Shown: positions 46,801-61,100 of the stretch, piece after piece | How the letters are laid out: every line of letters begins with the position of its first letter | Position numbering within the stretch: position 1 is the first letter of the stretch | Assembly (NCBI RefSeq): GCF_035083965.1 | Contig: NC_089727.1 | Location: 8,685,501 to 8,749,500, forward strand | DNA length: 64,000 nt | Origin: Branchiostoma lanceolatum | Lineage: Eukaryota; Chordata; Leptocardii; Amphioxiformes; Branchiostomatidae | Reading direction: 5' to 3' | Program-made: the position numbers and the translations under genes | The notes under the pieces: model-generated | Database searches by the model: none | Seen by the model: the letters and a program-made list of their open reading frames with translations, nothing else | What the model was told of the DNA's origin: nothing

Positions 46801-49800
46801 AAGATCCCTTTCCTTGTTCCATCTAGGGTCACATACACAGTATAACCCCTCCATCTTGAGTGGTATGGTTCAAACATTGCAGTTGAATGACAACCTGGAC
46901 CTAGACCACTCTAAATAAAGGGGTGATACAGCAAGAGGACCATCTTAGAAGGAACAGTAAAGATTGGATAGGAGGTACCTTTAAATTTACCGTACTTGTC
47001 TGGGAGAGGCTGGCTAGTTTGGTTTGCTGAAGTTGGATGAAAGACTTGGATTAAAATTTGCATCTATACTACAGCATCACTCAAACAGTCTACTCCATAT
47101 CAATTAAAGAGTTAACCAGTTAATACAGCAAAACACTGTACAAACCTATCTGCAGTTGGCTAAACACATAATATTATTTGAAATTATATAACTATGAGTT
47201 TATGAAATATCATATATCAGGCAAAATACTACTGCTAATCTGTAAGATTCACAGGAGCTGAGAAAAATGCTAATCTTCAATACTCAGCAATGCAATTTCA
47301 CTGTATATGCTTCATAATGTTGTATTTTAGCAACACAGTTGTTCAACTGGACAGATGTGGCAACCTTTTGCTGTAGAGCACTGTATCAAGCAGTTTATCA
47401 GGCAAAAATGGTGACAATTTGGTGGTCGCTGACATTAACGATGCCTCAATTGATGACAGCAAAACTGACAAAGAGCAGGAAGGCAAATAAGCTATTGTTT
47501 ATGTTGAATCAAGTCACCTTAACTTTGATCACCTTATTGTAACAGACTTTGAAGATCACATTGAAAATAAGATTTCAGGCATGAATAATTTCATCAGGTT
47601 AGTGAATGATTGAATAGCAAAGTTCTTTATTCACAACGACATATTCACATGATCCATGAATACGTGGTTGTGAATAAGGAACTTTGCTATTCAAAATTTC
47701 AGGCAATCGAAAATAAGATTTTCCTTTTGAGCGAACGTCAGTCAACCATCTCACCAGTAACTGGTGGCACTATGGTAAAACCTGGTTATCATTCTGCACC
47801 CACTCCCACACACATGGAATGCACGATGTTTCAGCTACACTTCATACTTCACTGAGAATAACATCCCGTGTCTGAAGGTAATGCCGCTAACAAGATTGTG
47901 TAATCCCTCACTTGGACTGTTGCCCAGCCCACGTAGTGTAGCACTGATGATCAATGGTGTTACAGACCCTACACAGCACCCGCTGTAGATATCATCTTCG
48001 CTTGATGTTAAGTACCTCTTAACATCTTACCATAGTTTGGTAATAAAACATTCTGTGAGCTAGTTTGTTGTAAGGTAAAGGCATGGAGGTAAAAGTAGCT
48101 TCCTGGTCTTTTTAGGCTGTGGGCAGTGTGCTGTTAATCCACTGTTACCCGGGTACCCATTTTCACACCTAGCTGGAGTGAGGAAAGTCGTGTAAAGTGC
48201 CTTTCCGAAGGACGCAATGTCTAGCCAGGAATGCCAGGAATCAAACCCATAACCACTCAATTTCATATCCACTAGCCTAGCTGCTTTGCAATTTGATGCC
48301 ACGTACCTCGTTTAGAAAAGTTAGAAAAATGACATCTTAGGCTTAAAATCAGTTTTCAAGGGTAAAAAATAATTTTCCATTTTATAACTACATAGGGCAG
48401 AAGTGCATTTCATCAAAAGCAGTAACATTTGAGCAGTCATTTTGTATTCACATTCTTTGAATTACAAAACCTACTTTATACGTCATTATAATGTTACAAA
48501 TTTAAGAAGCATGGCTCATATGTAACAAATTTAGTGCTTTTGTCATAGATATACCATAACTGGAATTTATATTCTCACTATTTCTTTCCATTCTGCTACT
48601 TCCTTAAAACAGTGCATCTATGAAGAGATTTTCTCGTGCCTGAAATCATGAAGCACCTATTCCAAGTCAATACAACATTTACAGCTCTACGAGACTCTGC
48701 CATAAGGTCTTTCTGTGGTTCACAGGACAAGAGACATTACCACTTACTGTGAAAATCTGTGTAGGCGTCTTTTATGTCAACCTGACATAAAGCGCCACGA
48801 TGGTCTGTTATATCTATAAACATTGACTTGCTATGTAGGGCCATTGTAAAAATGCATGTCTTTTCGCATCAGGCATTGGAAGTGTGACCATTTCAAAATC
48901 CAATAAAGTTTGTATTAAAATAGGTGCTGTGTATTTTCCATGAAGAAAACTGTTGAAATCTACCTAAAGAAGTGGTAAAAGAGGAAAAATAGGCATCTCA
49001 AATTGTCCATGAAGTTTTGGTACACCAAGAAGAAATTGTTGTGTAACTGTTACAGTTATCATGAAGCCAAATCAAAATGCTGTTAGGAAAGTATTCCTAA
49101 TTTCAAATTGTTTAACAATTATTTCCAAAGGGTAAATCTAAGCCAATACAACGACGTGCACTGTGTTATATTCAAAAAGCTAAAATATGATCATTTTCAT
49201 GTTACCTTTTCCAACAGTTAGTAACACCGTTGTCTTTATCACAAGTCTATTAACAATAACTTTCTTCCATCCATACTGCTATATAAAACAACCGACGACA
49301 CATGAATCCTTCGAATAAACCAAATACGACTTTACCGTATTCTCCGCGCAGAAGGTGCCAGACTTTCATCATCGAATATTCCATAAAACTCACCAAATCA
49401 TATTGAGGGAGACCATAAGAAGCAAGAGTGTGATAAAACTCAATCGTGTGAGGTAATATTTTGCAATGGTGGAGTTTTATACAAGAAACATGATCCGACT
49501 ACAAAGGTTGCATTGAAGATCTAACTTTACAAGATGAACCATGATTATGTTATGCTAGGTGTAGGTTTTAATGTTGGTTTTAGAATGACACAAATGCAAC
49601 TAGTATCTGTAAACGTTTTATAGGTGAACAGATAAGGTTCTCAGAATAGAAGTTATGTTTCATATTGTGTAATACATTTAGCTGCAAATTAATGCATGAT
49701 CACAGCAACCAAGATGGTGGCTTGAAATGTGTCTGTCATGTATCAAGCCTTTGTTACAACATTTGGACTGTCCCTGGTGCTGAAACTGTTCTTGTCTCTT

Positions 49801-52800
49801 GTACAGCAAGTCTATCACGTTGTTCTAACTCTCAGACTGTCCCTGTTCCAGGTGCTGAAACTGTTCTAGTCACTTGTATAGCAAGTCAATCACATTGTTG
49901 TAACTCTCAGTGTCCCTGTCCCTAGTGCTGAAATTATTTTTGTCTCTTATATACGCACACGCACTGACACACCTCCTTTATGCACATTACATTTAGTGTC
50001 TAACAAAATGCTAATCCAAATGGTGTGGTAGTCTGATCCCATGACACTGTTGGGGGTAAAGTACAATGCAGACAGGGGGTCTTTGACACTGTAGGCAATG
50101 TTCTTGACAATTTCGGCAACCTTGAGTGTGCTAAAAATAAGGCTAGACTCATGAACCATGGAGAGTATATTTTACAGGTAGAACATCCCCTGTGAATTTC
50201 AAATGTGCAACTTCTAACATACGAAAACCTTTTAACCTTATCCCTGCTGCCTAACTCTGTAACCAATAGGGAATAGGTGCCAAACGGCTACTTCAGTGTC
50301 CTAAAGGTTAATACCTGATATAATGGTAGAACAAAATCTTGAACTATTTTTCTCTTATCATAACACTTCAAAATTATGATTGTGAACGTTTTGGCATGCT
50401 AGCAAATATCTTCAGTAGGTTCTTGATATCATTAAGTCTACACATACCAATAACAAAGCTATATAACATTACATTCTCTAAATTACAGTACTCAGCTGAC
50501 TGTCATGCATTCCTCAAAAAACATTTAGTCCTCCTGCTTTGCCCAATAAAGCAGTTCTCACATGGACTTTCATTTGCCAGAGGCTTCTGCTGGTTTTAAT
50601 TTGATCCAGCTCGTAAGTCGTGCATGGTGATACCTAGCTCCATATGATGTGACTTCCCCAAGATTGCTTCTTCTCAATGGACCATATCACACATCTATCT
50701 CATGGCGAACACTTTCCGCCTAACACCTTCCAATAGCGTGCACTGTAGCTCCTATCTACCGACAACGGTCGCTTCAATTTCATCTTAATCCGCCTTTTCC
50801 TGCAGGAAGAAGCCATCATCACTATTTCCTTGAGAGAATGAGGATGAATTGGTTCCTTCTGCTTGCAATCTTCATATATAGACACCACTGCGCCGGTTTG
50901 GACGTTTGCCATTCAATTATACATGGACCGGCGCTGAATTGTAGCTCCCCTTGGAGCCAGAGGTCTTTGCCGGGGTCACATCTATTGAGTTTCCTAACGA
51001 AATGTCTGATATCATCGCAAAATACATTTCCCATATAGATCGCCCCATGCATACAATGGAGGGGCCAGAAGTGGGACAGTAGGGAATCCGACTTATCGGG
51101 AAAGATGAAATATTCCACTGAAGCTTCAAATTCTTCTTTTTTTTCTGAGGGGGGGGGGGGGGGCTCTGTTTGGTCTGACCAATTGGCTTTTGATGGTTAA
51201 ACTGATACATATTGCAACCAATAAAAAGTTGGCACGTAGATGGGTCCACAGCAAGGAGATAATTGAATTAGGCAGTGCAATCATTTGCATTTTCATCATC
51301 AAAGCCAGCTGTCCACTCTACTTTCAGGAAGGGGAAGAAGGTATCAACCTGCAATGCTGTAGTACTTGAAAATACTTCTAGGAGACCCAAAATTGCCATG
51401 TTTTTTTTTTACCTCAAAAGCTACCGACATTCCTACAATATCTTCAGAAAAATCTTGAGCTCTAAATGTGAACACACAACACAACCAGAAACAGTACTTC
51501 TGTCAAAGTTCAAACTCCTTCCTGAAGGCAATTGCAGAGGCTACCTTGAGAACATAGGGTTCGTGTTTGAGCTGTATAGTGAAATACCAAACAAAGCCAG
51601 GCCTTATGAACGGCGTTCAACTATTATGCCACACCCTTGGGGGTCCAAAAATTGCAGCCATGGGACTGGGCTGTTAAAACTGTCTCAAAAGCACATAAGA
51701 GGAACATATTCAAATGAAATTATACCCTTTTCTAGCTATCTTATCAATTTTAACATAAAGTGGCTACATGTAGGTGGTAAGACACACACTTGATATACAC
51801 TCAGATGAATGGACATGTTGAAAATGGACAGTAAAGGAGAAAGCCAAAGAAAAGGAAGCAGCAAGACAGAAACTTTGATTCATAACCATGTACGTTCTCA
51901 CCTTTGTATGTGACGTTTTGTAATCTGTCAGTCCACAAGAGTTTGTCCAGCTCTGGGTTTGTTGTATTCCCAATCTGCAAGGGAAAAGAGATACCATTAC
52001 TGAATGAGATATTCACAAAACTGTCATTATCTTGATGTGCATGTGCTTTAGTAGTACCAACGGTTTGAAGTTCATTTGGGGGGAATAGGTGCACTAGTGT
52101 ACCCAATATAAGAATGAGGTACAAAGACAAAATTTTGTGTGCAGAGCGTTAGATAAAGTGGAATATCAGCAAAACCTCCCAACATAGTATCAAGCTTTCA
52201 AAAATTGCAATGAACCCAACTTCTATACCTAAACCGAAATATACAACACCACAAAAATTGTACAGTTCTTGGTGGCAAATGTGGTAGACGTTGCCACATC
52301 CGCAAACAAATCCGTAATGTGTTTTTGGCACACTTTTAGACAGATTAGCCAAAGAGGCTCGGTGGGCGTCTTCCCACTGCCAGAGAAGGTCGTGTAAAAT
52401 GTCTTTGCCAAGGGCACAATGTCAGGGCATGGTGAGCATCGAATCCAGGACCTATTGGTTCTGAGTCCAACGGTCTATCTATTGCGCTAAACCAATGCCA
52501 CATGCTGTATACTGGTGTACGATAGAACCTTCAAGTACGTAAATCAACACAAATATCTAGCTGCACTGGCATACCCACAGTCAAAACCCATGTGCATAGC
52601 TCTGACTTTAGGTGCAAATGCATGTAAGTGCATCAGCTGGGTATTACAAGCCCTTGTACCTGTTGAACATAAACAAGACCATTTTCAAGCTTACATTCTT
52701 TAAAAATGTCCTTGGTATCAAGTCCCTACTCTAACATGTTATAGCAATTACAATAGAAAACTCTCAATAAGAAGATAGTGATACATAACTCTAAAGCCCT

Positions 52801-55127
52801 TAATACCTGGAAGGAGTCTTCCAAGACATTCCTGGATGGTCACTTCCATACAAGATTGATATCAGGTATTAGTGAGGAAATGTCAGCAGTAAGCGAAGAG
52901 CATTCAGAGCTGCCAAAATGGCGAGCATAAGTACTCAGACTAAATGTTAAAGTTTACAAGGCTGTGAAGATCTTGAAAGTACAAAAAAAGTACAGTCTGC
53001 CATATTGTGTCATGTATTATGTAAGACTTTGTCATGATCTAAGATGCTATTAGTATTTCGCCTCCATCCAAAGTGAAAGCTCCTAAGGCGACAACAATTT
53101 TTCAGTCTTGGTTTTTGGACGGGCCTGTCAGAAATTTTGTGATTAAAATGTAAAATATCCTGTACCAATAACAGATATCTGATGGGTGTTGCTTCTACTC
53201 TTGCAGCTATTGTTCCCTGTAAGCCTTGAGGAGGATTGAAGATGCCAAGAAATAACTCTGACTCTTTAGTTTGAGCGATTTGCAGTGAAGGCAATACTGA
53301 AGGTGTTGTTTTCCTGACAGCAACTCCATTTGAAAACCGTTTCTGAAATCTCTCATATCACAGGAAGGTTTCCAAGTCTGTGGCTATGTTCAGTAAATTA
53401 CCTTCACAAAGGAGTGATTGACAACATCCTACAGTCTTGTGCTAAGACTTTTCTAAAAGTCTAAAGATAAAGTTTAAGAACAAACTTACGTTAGCTTGCT
53501 TGTTGTTTCCAAATACACATCTTTTGATGTCTAACTTGTATCTGAACTACAAGAAATCATTATCAAAGTGACAAAGAGGTGAGATTTATTTTGTCTTCCT
53601 TTCAGTGCTAGCCTGTAAGGTTTCCATCATAGGTTTTCAACCCTTTTAAAACTGCAGTTTTAAATCTCTTTTGGGAAGCATTTTATGCAGAAAGATTCAA
53701 GTCAGATAATGCTTAAGTGCAGAAGATGAAAAGAACACCAAGGGCAGTAAATAGTCAAGGTATTCTTGGCACTCTGGCACAGCCTACAAAACATTAACAG
53801 TTTCAGAACCAGGGACAGGGACTGTAGTCAAAGTTGTGTGTAGGCTGAAAAACACCCATTTTAAAAGCTGTTTAAAATGTATAGTTGCATGTTATCGGCA
53901 TAGATTACCATTTTGCAGAATCTGCAGTATGCCAAACAGTCTTGAGTCCACACCACATGAACTACCTAATATATATGTGAAAACACATTTGGGACCGCAT
54001 CTGTTAGGAGAGACAATTAGTTGCAGTATGAAAGAGATGTCAGTATTACCCCAAAAAAGGTGAAAAACGGTCACCCAAACATTGGCTTTAAAATAAAACA
54101 CTTGCTTGTGTACAAAGAACTTTGTTATCCCATGACTCACCAACCTAACAAAACTATTTATTGTATGGAAGCCTTAACAGCAGAAGAATTGTATCTAAGA
54201 ATGTAAAACAAACTTTTCTCTTTGAATGATTTCCTTTGAGGCTACCTCCCTGTGTGTCCAATGCTGATTAGAATCAGTCTGACTTCTTTTCGAAGTGTGT
54301 ATCAGGAGACATCCTACCTTTTATAGTGCCATGTAGTGGTATTCCCACATGATACAGAAGGGCAAAGATGGCAGACACGACTTCCCTTGCAAACAAGGAG
54401 TCTCGGGGCAAAACCCAACACAATACACTAACGTAGCTTTAGGAGTGTATTTTGTTGTGTCCCTGGATGCAAACATATTTTGTTTTTTGTATAAGGGAGA
54501 GTCGTGACTAAGGATCATTCTTATTGTAAATGACTTTAATTTTGAGTTGATTTGAGTGTTCGTGATGGTTTTAAATCAATAATCACATACTGTACAGTAA
54601 AGGAAACACTGGTTCACAGTGAAGGGATCATGGCAAAAACTGCTAACATAAAGCACAGTTAACATTTCAAGAATCACAGTATGTCTGTCTTTATTACCCA
54701 GAAGAACTGGCCTTTGCATGATACACCTGGACATGCATGCATGACCCAAAGTGTACTGTGATAGTTAGTGCAGGATAATTGGTAAAGCTATGTTACGAGA
54801 ATAGAGCACACAGTTTGCATTTAAGTCCCTGATGTAATATTCCAGCACTGTGTTTCCATCCATTGGTGCATTCATCCATCCATCCATGCCCCAATGTTGC
54901 AGGAATTATTCCCCCTAATCTTTCTGGGTGTAAAATTACATTGAAAGAGAAGGCAGCAAATCGTGACCAAATCAAGCCTACTCAAGTGCCAAATTGGTTC
55001 AGGTAAGTTGAAATTTTCAATCAGGGGAAATGCTATATGATAATAGTTCTCAGACATAACTTCCTGGAATAACGTAATTAAATGATCATTACCTTTGCCA
55101 AAAAGGTTACCTTTTCAGTGCTGTTTG

Positions 55128-55158
<31 letters not shown>

Positions 55159-58100
55159 CTGTCAACTGTCTGTCAGCATAACTCAAAGAGCTGTAGATGG
55201 ATCCTTATAATATGAGTGAGATGGATCCTTATAATATTTGATAGGTTACTAGGGGCCTGGAAAACAAAGATCAAGTTTAAACAATGACCTAAATAAAGGT
55301 GTACACTATCAGACATAAATCATGAAAATCAGGGCCTCATTTACATAATGTATTTGGAAATGCTAACTATAACCTTCTTTGCTAAGATTCAAGACTTTCA
55401 CGCTTATAAACAGAAAAGCATTAGTCAGTGTTCTTGATCCGATATTCTAATGATAAGACCACTAAGACCTGAAAATTGCTCTGAGACTCGTATTTCCACA
55501 AGATAAACTTTGAGGGTGTCAGCGTATGATATAGGCTCAAGATGTTACATAAGATTGAGAAATTGATATACATACATGTAACATTCCATTGGAAACCATA
55601 ACAGGAAATTGCCACCATAACCTGCTTGCAGTAGAACATACTAGATTCATCAGTCGACGGAAGACATAATAAGATGCATACATTCCAGGTACTTACATGT
55701 AATTACATCACAGCAGGAGACAGTTTTAAGCTGTAGGCATACATGTGGGTAAGTCATCTTTATACATGTAGCCCCACTGATTGCTGTCTGCCAACAGACA
55801 CTTCAAAGTTAAGCCTCCTACAAACAAGCTCATCCATCACCAAAATGACAGGAATAGTATTTGTGTTATTGACTGTTTGATATAAAGAAGACGTATCTTC
55901 TTTCTAAGGTAGTCTTAGTATTGTGTACGTTCTACTTTCATACTCTTTCTCAAAAGCGTTATAATACGGTAAACGTTGAAATTTTTCTAGTGTTTAATGT
56001 TTTTTTGTGGGTAACGTTTTCACTACAAACTTAAAACCACTGTGCTTGTTTTGTCCCCTACCTGCCTACCACCTTGTTTTAACGGTGAACTAAAAAACAC
56101 CAAAAAACACTCACTTTTCTTCCTCCCACTGTATTAAATACCTGCAAACTTAAAGGCATTGGCAATATGTACCATTTTTAAAGTCTTTGGTATCAATCCA
56201 TGATCTCCCAAATGCAGCACAGGTACTCTACTCCCTAGGCCACTGCACTATGCCCCAAAACCTGTTTGAAATCAACAATAAAAACCATTAACCGAAAGTG
56301 GCATACCATCAATGAAAGTTGATTTATTTCAGCTGTTGACAAATTCCCTCTGAACTTCCATTTCCTGAGCAGTAGTCATGACCAACGACATGTGATAATT
56401 GAGATTGATGTCTAGGTAGTAGCTCAAATCCTGGGAGTGTTATCACCAATTGTCATCTCAAATGTCACTGACCTGCCTGTAACCTCTGATGGCATCTGAA
56501 GGCCGGGGAATAGTCAAGGGCACCCAAATGTCAGCCATGGGTGACTGGAGTAGGAAATGTTGTTATCTCAATCAGGCTTTATCAATGTTATTTGTTGGTT
56601 CACAAATTTGTTTTAGAAAATGGACTAATGGGAATAAAAGCTTAGTATACAAACTATGATTAATAGGAACGCAAAAACAAAAATGAACTATTGCTTTGAA
56701 AAAGTAAGGAAAACAGCATGATAGAATTCATAAATAGGAGTCAATAACAGTTTCAGCACCAGGGAAAGGCACAGTAGGAGAGTAAGAAGAAAGTACAGGA
56801 GACAAGAACAGTTTTAGCACTAGGGACAGTCTGAGGGCTGTAACAAGGAAATACACTTGCTGTGCAAGGGACAAGGACAGTTTTAGCACCAGGGACAGCC
56901 TGAGAGTTGCAACCAAGTGATAGACCTGCTGTACAAGAGACAAAATTTGTTTAAGCATCAGAGACAGGAACAGTCTAAGAGTTAAAACAAAACGATAAAC
57001 CTGCTGTACAGGAGACAAGAACAGCTTCAGCACCAGGGACAGGGACAGCCTGAGAGTAAGAACAATGTGATAGACAAGAGACAAGAAGAATTTCAGAATA
57101 AGAGACAGTCTCAGAGTGAAAGTAAAAGACTTGCTGTAGAGGAGACAAAACAGTTTCAGCACTAGGGACAGTTTGAGAGTAGAACAAACTTTCTTTTTTT
57201 TTACTCAATGGTCACCACGTAACAAGACCCAAATGTCACTTCAAGATGAGACGCAAACACCATTCCGAAGTTATGGATTACATATACATATGATAGACTT
57301 CTGTTATGAGAGAGAGACAAAAACAATTTTAGTAACAGGGACAGTGTGAGAGTTACAGACTTAAAGCACAAGGCATCGTTTGGTACGTGTGACAAACTAG
57401 AGACTTTCAGTGCCAAAAACAGAGACACTCTAATAGTATAACAGGGTAGTAAAATCATTCTTTATTTGAAAAGAAAGTAGGACACAAAGCCCAGGTCACG
57501 ATGGTCATCACGATGTGGTGACCAAATGTGCAGGGACGGACGAATTACAAATACAATTCACAGTTAAAATCCGAATACATATTCACTTATATACAAAGGT
57601 TACAAATTGATATTGCACTTAGGGCAGGACTACGGTTGCTTCTACAGTAAAGTGTCTGCTTCCCAGTGGGGCTCGTGTCGCGCACTCCATATGGCATATG
57701 ACGATAGAATAGCTATGCGGCTAATGTCTCTGAAAAGGTTCTTAGGCACTTTTGCCTGCACTACTTTGAACATTGTCCGCAGTCTGTTTTTGTTCTCTGG
57801 TGTGATGAGTCCCCTTGATCCAACCTCGAAGCAGGTAAGTGTGGTTGTGGTGCCCGCAGCTCTCAATTCTGTCGCTAGGGCTGAATATTTGTTTACCTTT
57901 CGTTCATGGCTCGTGTTAATGTTTTGTTCAAAGGCCACAGTTAGTTCATGTATGTGGATTGTCCTTTGTTCTGGGAGGTAGGTGACTAAGTCTGGTTTCT
58001 GAGTTGTAGGTAATATGTGCGCCGGCACGGTTCCTCCGTTGATAGTGTGTCCTTGGATGTCTGCGTAGACTGTAGCGTTGGTCTGTGGGAGATCGATAGC

Positions 58101-61100
58101 CTCCTGGATGCTGTCCATTATGTACTTTAATATGGCGTTGTGTCGAAAGGTATATCGCCCTTGCTGAAGAGAGACACTGCAGTGGTTCAGGACGTGGTGA
58201 AGTGTTTCTCGGTTACCACACAGTTTACATCGGTCACTGTTGCGTTTTCCCCAGGTGATCAGGTTACAGAATGTGGGCAGGGCGTCGATCGAGGCACGTA
58301 CCGCGAAGCTGAGAACACCTTTTGGTAGGTTGTATATGATCGACCGCCACGTAAGGTCACATTTCTCTTCTTCCAGGAGTTGTAGCATGCGCCCTTGCTG
58401 TAGTAGGGTTTTCTGGTGCTCGCTCCAGACGTTATGACGCATATCTGTCACCTGTTGTTTGATGTGTTTACGCACAGAAGACCATTCTGAATCTTTTGCT
58501 GCATGTGTGGCCTGTTGGTGGATAGTGTGGGACGTTTTAATACCACACTTCTGCATCTTCCTGGTCCATTGCGATTCACGGTCTAGCTTAGCTTGTACAG
58601 CATGTTTTACTTTCTCGTCGCCTTTGAGGGTTGATCTACTGTAGGCCAGGGTGTGGGCCTCTAGATACAGGTCTGAGATAGTTCTATAGTTGAGACCCCT
58701 TGTGTTGTACAGGATAGCGTTTGTGGCACCAGGTTGCATTTTAAGCCATGTCTTGATCGCCTTTGTGTGAATGGCATCAAGTTTTTGTAACTGGGTGTCT
58801 GTTAGGTCATGTACCATCAGCATGTACCTCCACGATGGGAAAGCGTACTCCATGTATACTCTCAGTTTGTATTCATTTCTTATGGTTGATTTGTTTATAT
58901 TTTCAATAGTTGTTTCGGTAAAGGTCTTTCAATACTAGAGACAGGGACAATTTAGTAGCCTTTTAGCCTTGTAGTGACTTTTAGCATAGAACAAGCTTAT
59001 GGTGTGGTGGATTTTCGGATTATGCCGTGGTGGATTTTTTTAATGACCCATTTACCCAGAGACCCACTTTCATAATTACTAGGAATATTGCCAAATTGGA
59101 AAAATGTTGTACACATTGTTATTAAATTTTGTAATTAGATAAAATCATATCTACCATAACTTACCCACTTTCAGACAGCCCTAGGGTCCTTCAGTAAGCC
59201 TTTAAGGTTCTGTGTATTCACCTTTGTCTAATTTTCACATTACCTAATTTTGTATCTTGAATAAGTCAGCGAGACTTATCCCATTGGGTACTTAAAAATA
59301 TTGAAATATGAGTGTAATGCTGAATTCAAAGCTTCCTGTATAGATACTGTTATTGACGTTTTTCTGCAATAGCCCCTGAACTTCATTAGGAGTGCAAAGT
59401 GTAAGAAACCAGTTAATACATATTACATTTCTTTCCTGTCTAGCTCTCAGAATACAGCCAATCCAAGACAGTAAAAAAGGCTCACAGTGAGAATACACTG
59501 ACGATATATTTTCGAATAACACGAAAGCACTTTTGGTGTCCTCTCTACTCTGAAGTTGAGACAAACAATGACGTAAACCTCCTTCAGGCTGACACGAGTC
59601 TTAAATCTAAATGACTATGGTTGATGCTTTCATCCCTTTTCCTTTTTAATGGAAAGTTCTGGACTTGAGGGGGACATTTTCCCGCGGGCTGATTGATTGC
59701 AGCGATTTACGTGTCACACAAACAGGAAGGGAGACATGCGTCCGTCGAGAAAGGGAGGGATCGCAAAATTGCGGAGAGGAATCAACAGGATGCAATCCTG
59801 GACGGCGTAATGCGCGAGCCGACGCAGAAGTACCACTAATTACGGCTAATTTTACCGGCCCGCCAGCACTTTGCTCCCCTAACAGCCTCACACAAGGCCG
59901 GCGGAGAGACTTGGGACTGTAAATAGTGGGTGTGATGTACGACATATTCCTCCGCGCCACGCAGATCCCAGGCTTTGGGAAATCGACCCTCCTCAGTACC
60001 AATTTCTCCAGCACTCAGTTTGATGGCGGATGTATAGATAAGATCCCTCCCTGCGAGTTCAATCAATAGGAAAGGTAAAAAGACTGATGTTCGTGGGAGG
60101 GTGGAAGGTCTCTAAAAGACAATATCGTGGCCCAAGGTCAAATGTTACATTATTTCTGCACTCTCGAGAGCGGAAAGATCTATTGCGTAGACAATTCAGA
60201 CGTAAAGCAACATGAGCAAGCGATAATGGTTTCCCAAATGCAGTATGAATTTAAGAAAGGGTCATTGAAATGACACAGATGGATTTTACATGAATAAAAT
60301 TGATTTTGAGGAAAGATATTGAAGTTTTCACTTAGAGATCACTTTTGACAAACAACACATGGATAAAAAATGACTCAAGGGCTGAATGGTTTAGTATGAA
60401 AATTGATGGAAAATGTATGAAAAGCCACATGTATTAATACATCAAGAACCTCTGCATTGTCATTTCTCATGATCTGATATGTACACATATTATTGAACTT
60501 GTCCCTGACTTTCATCATAGCCGTGACCCATAGTGCACCTTCCCTCTTTTCAGTGCAATATTGGACATTCTATGCAAAAGTCATTTTTGATCAATTGTTT
60601 CCGATGATTTGCAACCGTGATAGATATAACTTAACTTTTTGAAAAAAAAAAGTATGATTTTAACAACACTGTTAAATTTCTCTCATGCTCTAAATAATTC
60701 TAATCGTGTGAACATGTTCTATTTCAATGTGTAATCACAGATAAATTTTGTTCCCCAAAGTACTACTGGTTTAGCAGAAGTGATAATTTTTTATTGAATA
60801 GTAACAGTAGATTCTCCTTTTAAGCAATGTCCATCAAATATCTACTACTGTCATCATCATGCCAGGGTATCTTCACTCTAATACTGTACATGCTGACATT
60901 TTTGCAGTGTATTAAGTTTGTGGTAACTCTTCAACCCAGACTTAAACCCACTGCAAAATGCCTGTTCTGCCCCGGCCCCCTACCTTCTTGTTTCAACTTC
61001 GACCTAAAAACCACCTCAAACACTCCATTTTCTCTCTACCCCAAACTTAAATCCAAGCAAACTGCAACGGCATTAACAGTATCTTCCTCCAATTACTATC

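Larger units (their letters stand above)
45830..51901. other. Intron of the CA10-like gene (6.1 kb)
   Basis: No extra exon. It contains a MITE M copy, a hairpin, a SINE and a minisatellite patch, listed separately, and a run of about 15 G at ~51149-51163. Confidence 0.55.

Noticed and set aside
50822-51249. Overlapping frames on both strands near 51 kb
   Set aside because: I considered a retrocopy or an extra CA10-like exon, but nothing matches the CA fold and the flanking exons already join in phase.
51275-51793. 172-codon frame (+) in a CA10-like intron
   Set aside because: Low-complexity composition, no recognisable domain, antisense to the host gene. No supporting splice or neighbour context.
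52436-52504. Genuine tRNA gene
   Set aside because: A and B boxes are present, but I find no acceptor-stem pairing and a SINE-type tail follows. It is a tRNA-derived SINE head.
56728-57162. 144-codon Leu/Ser-rich frame (-)
   Set aside because: It is a direct translation of the 69-75-bp minisatellite; the repeats, not protein constraint, keep it open.
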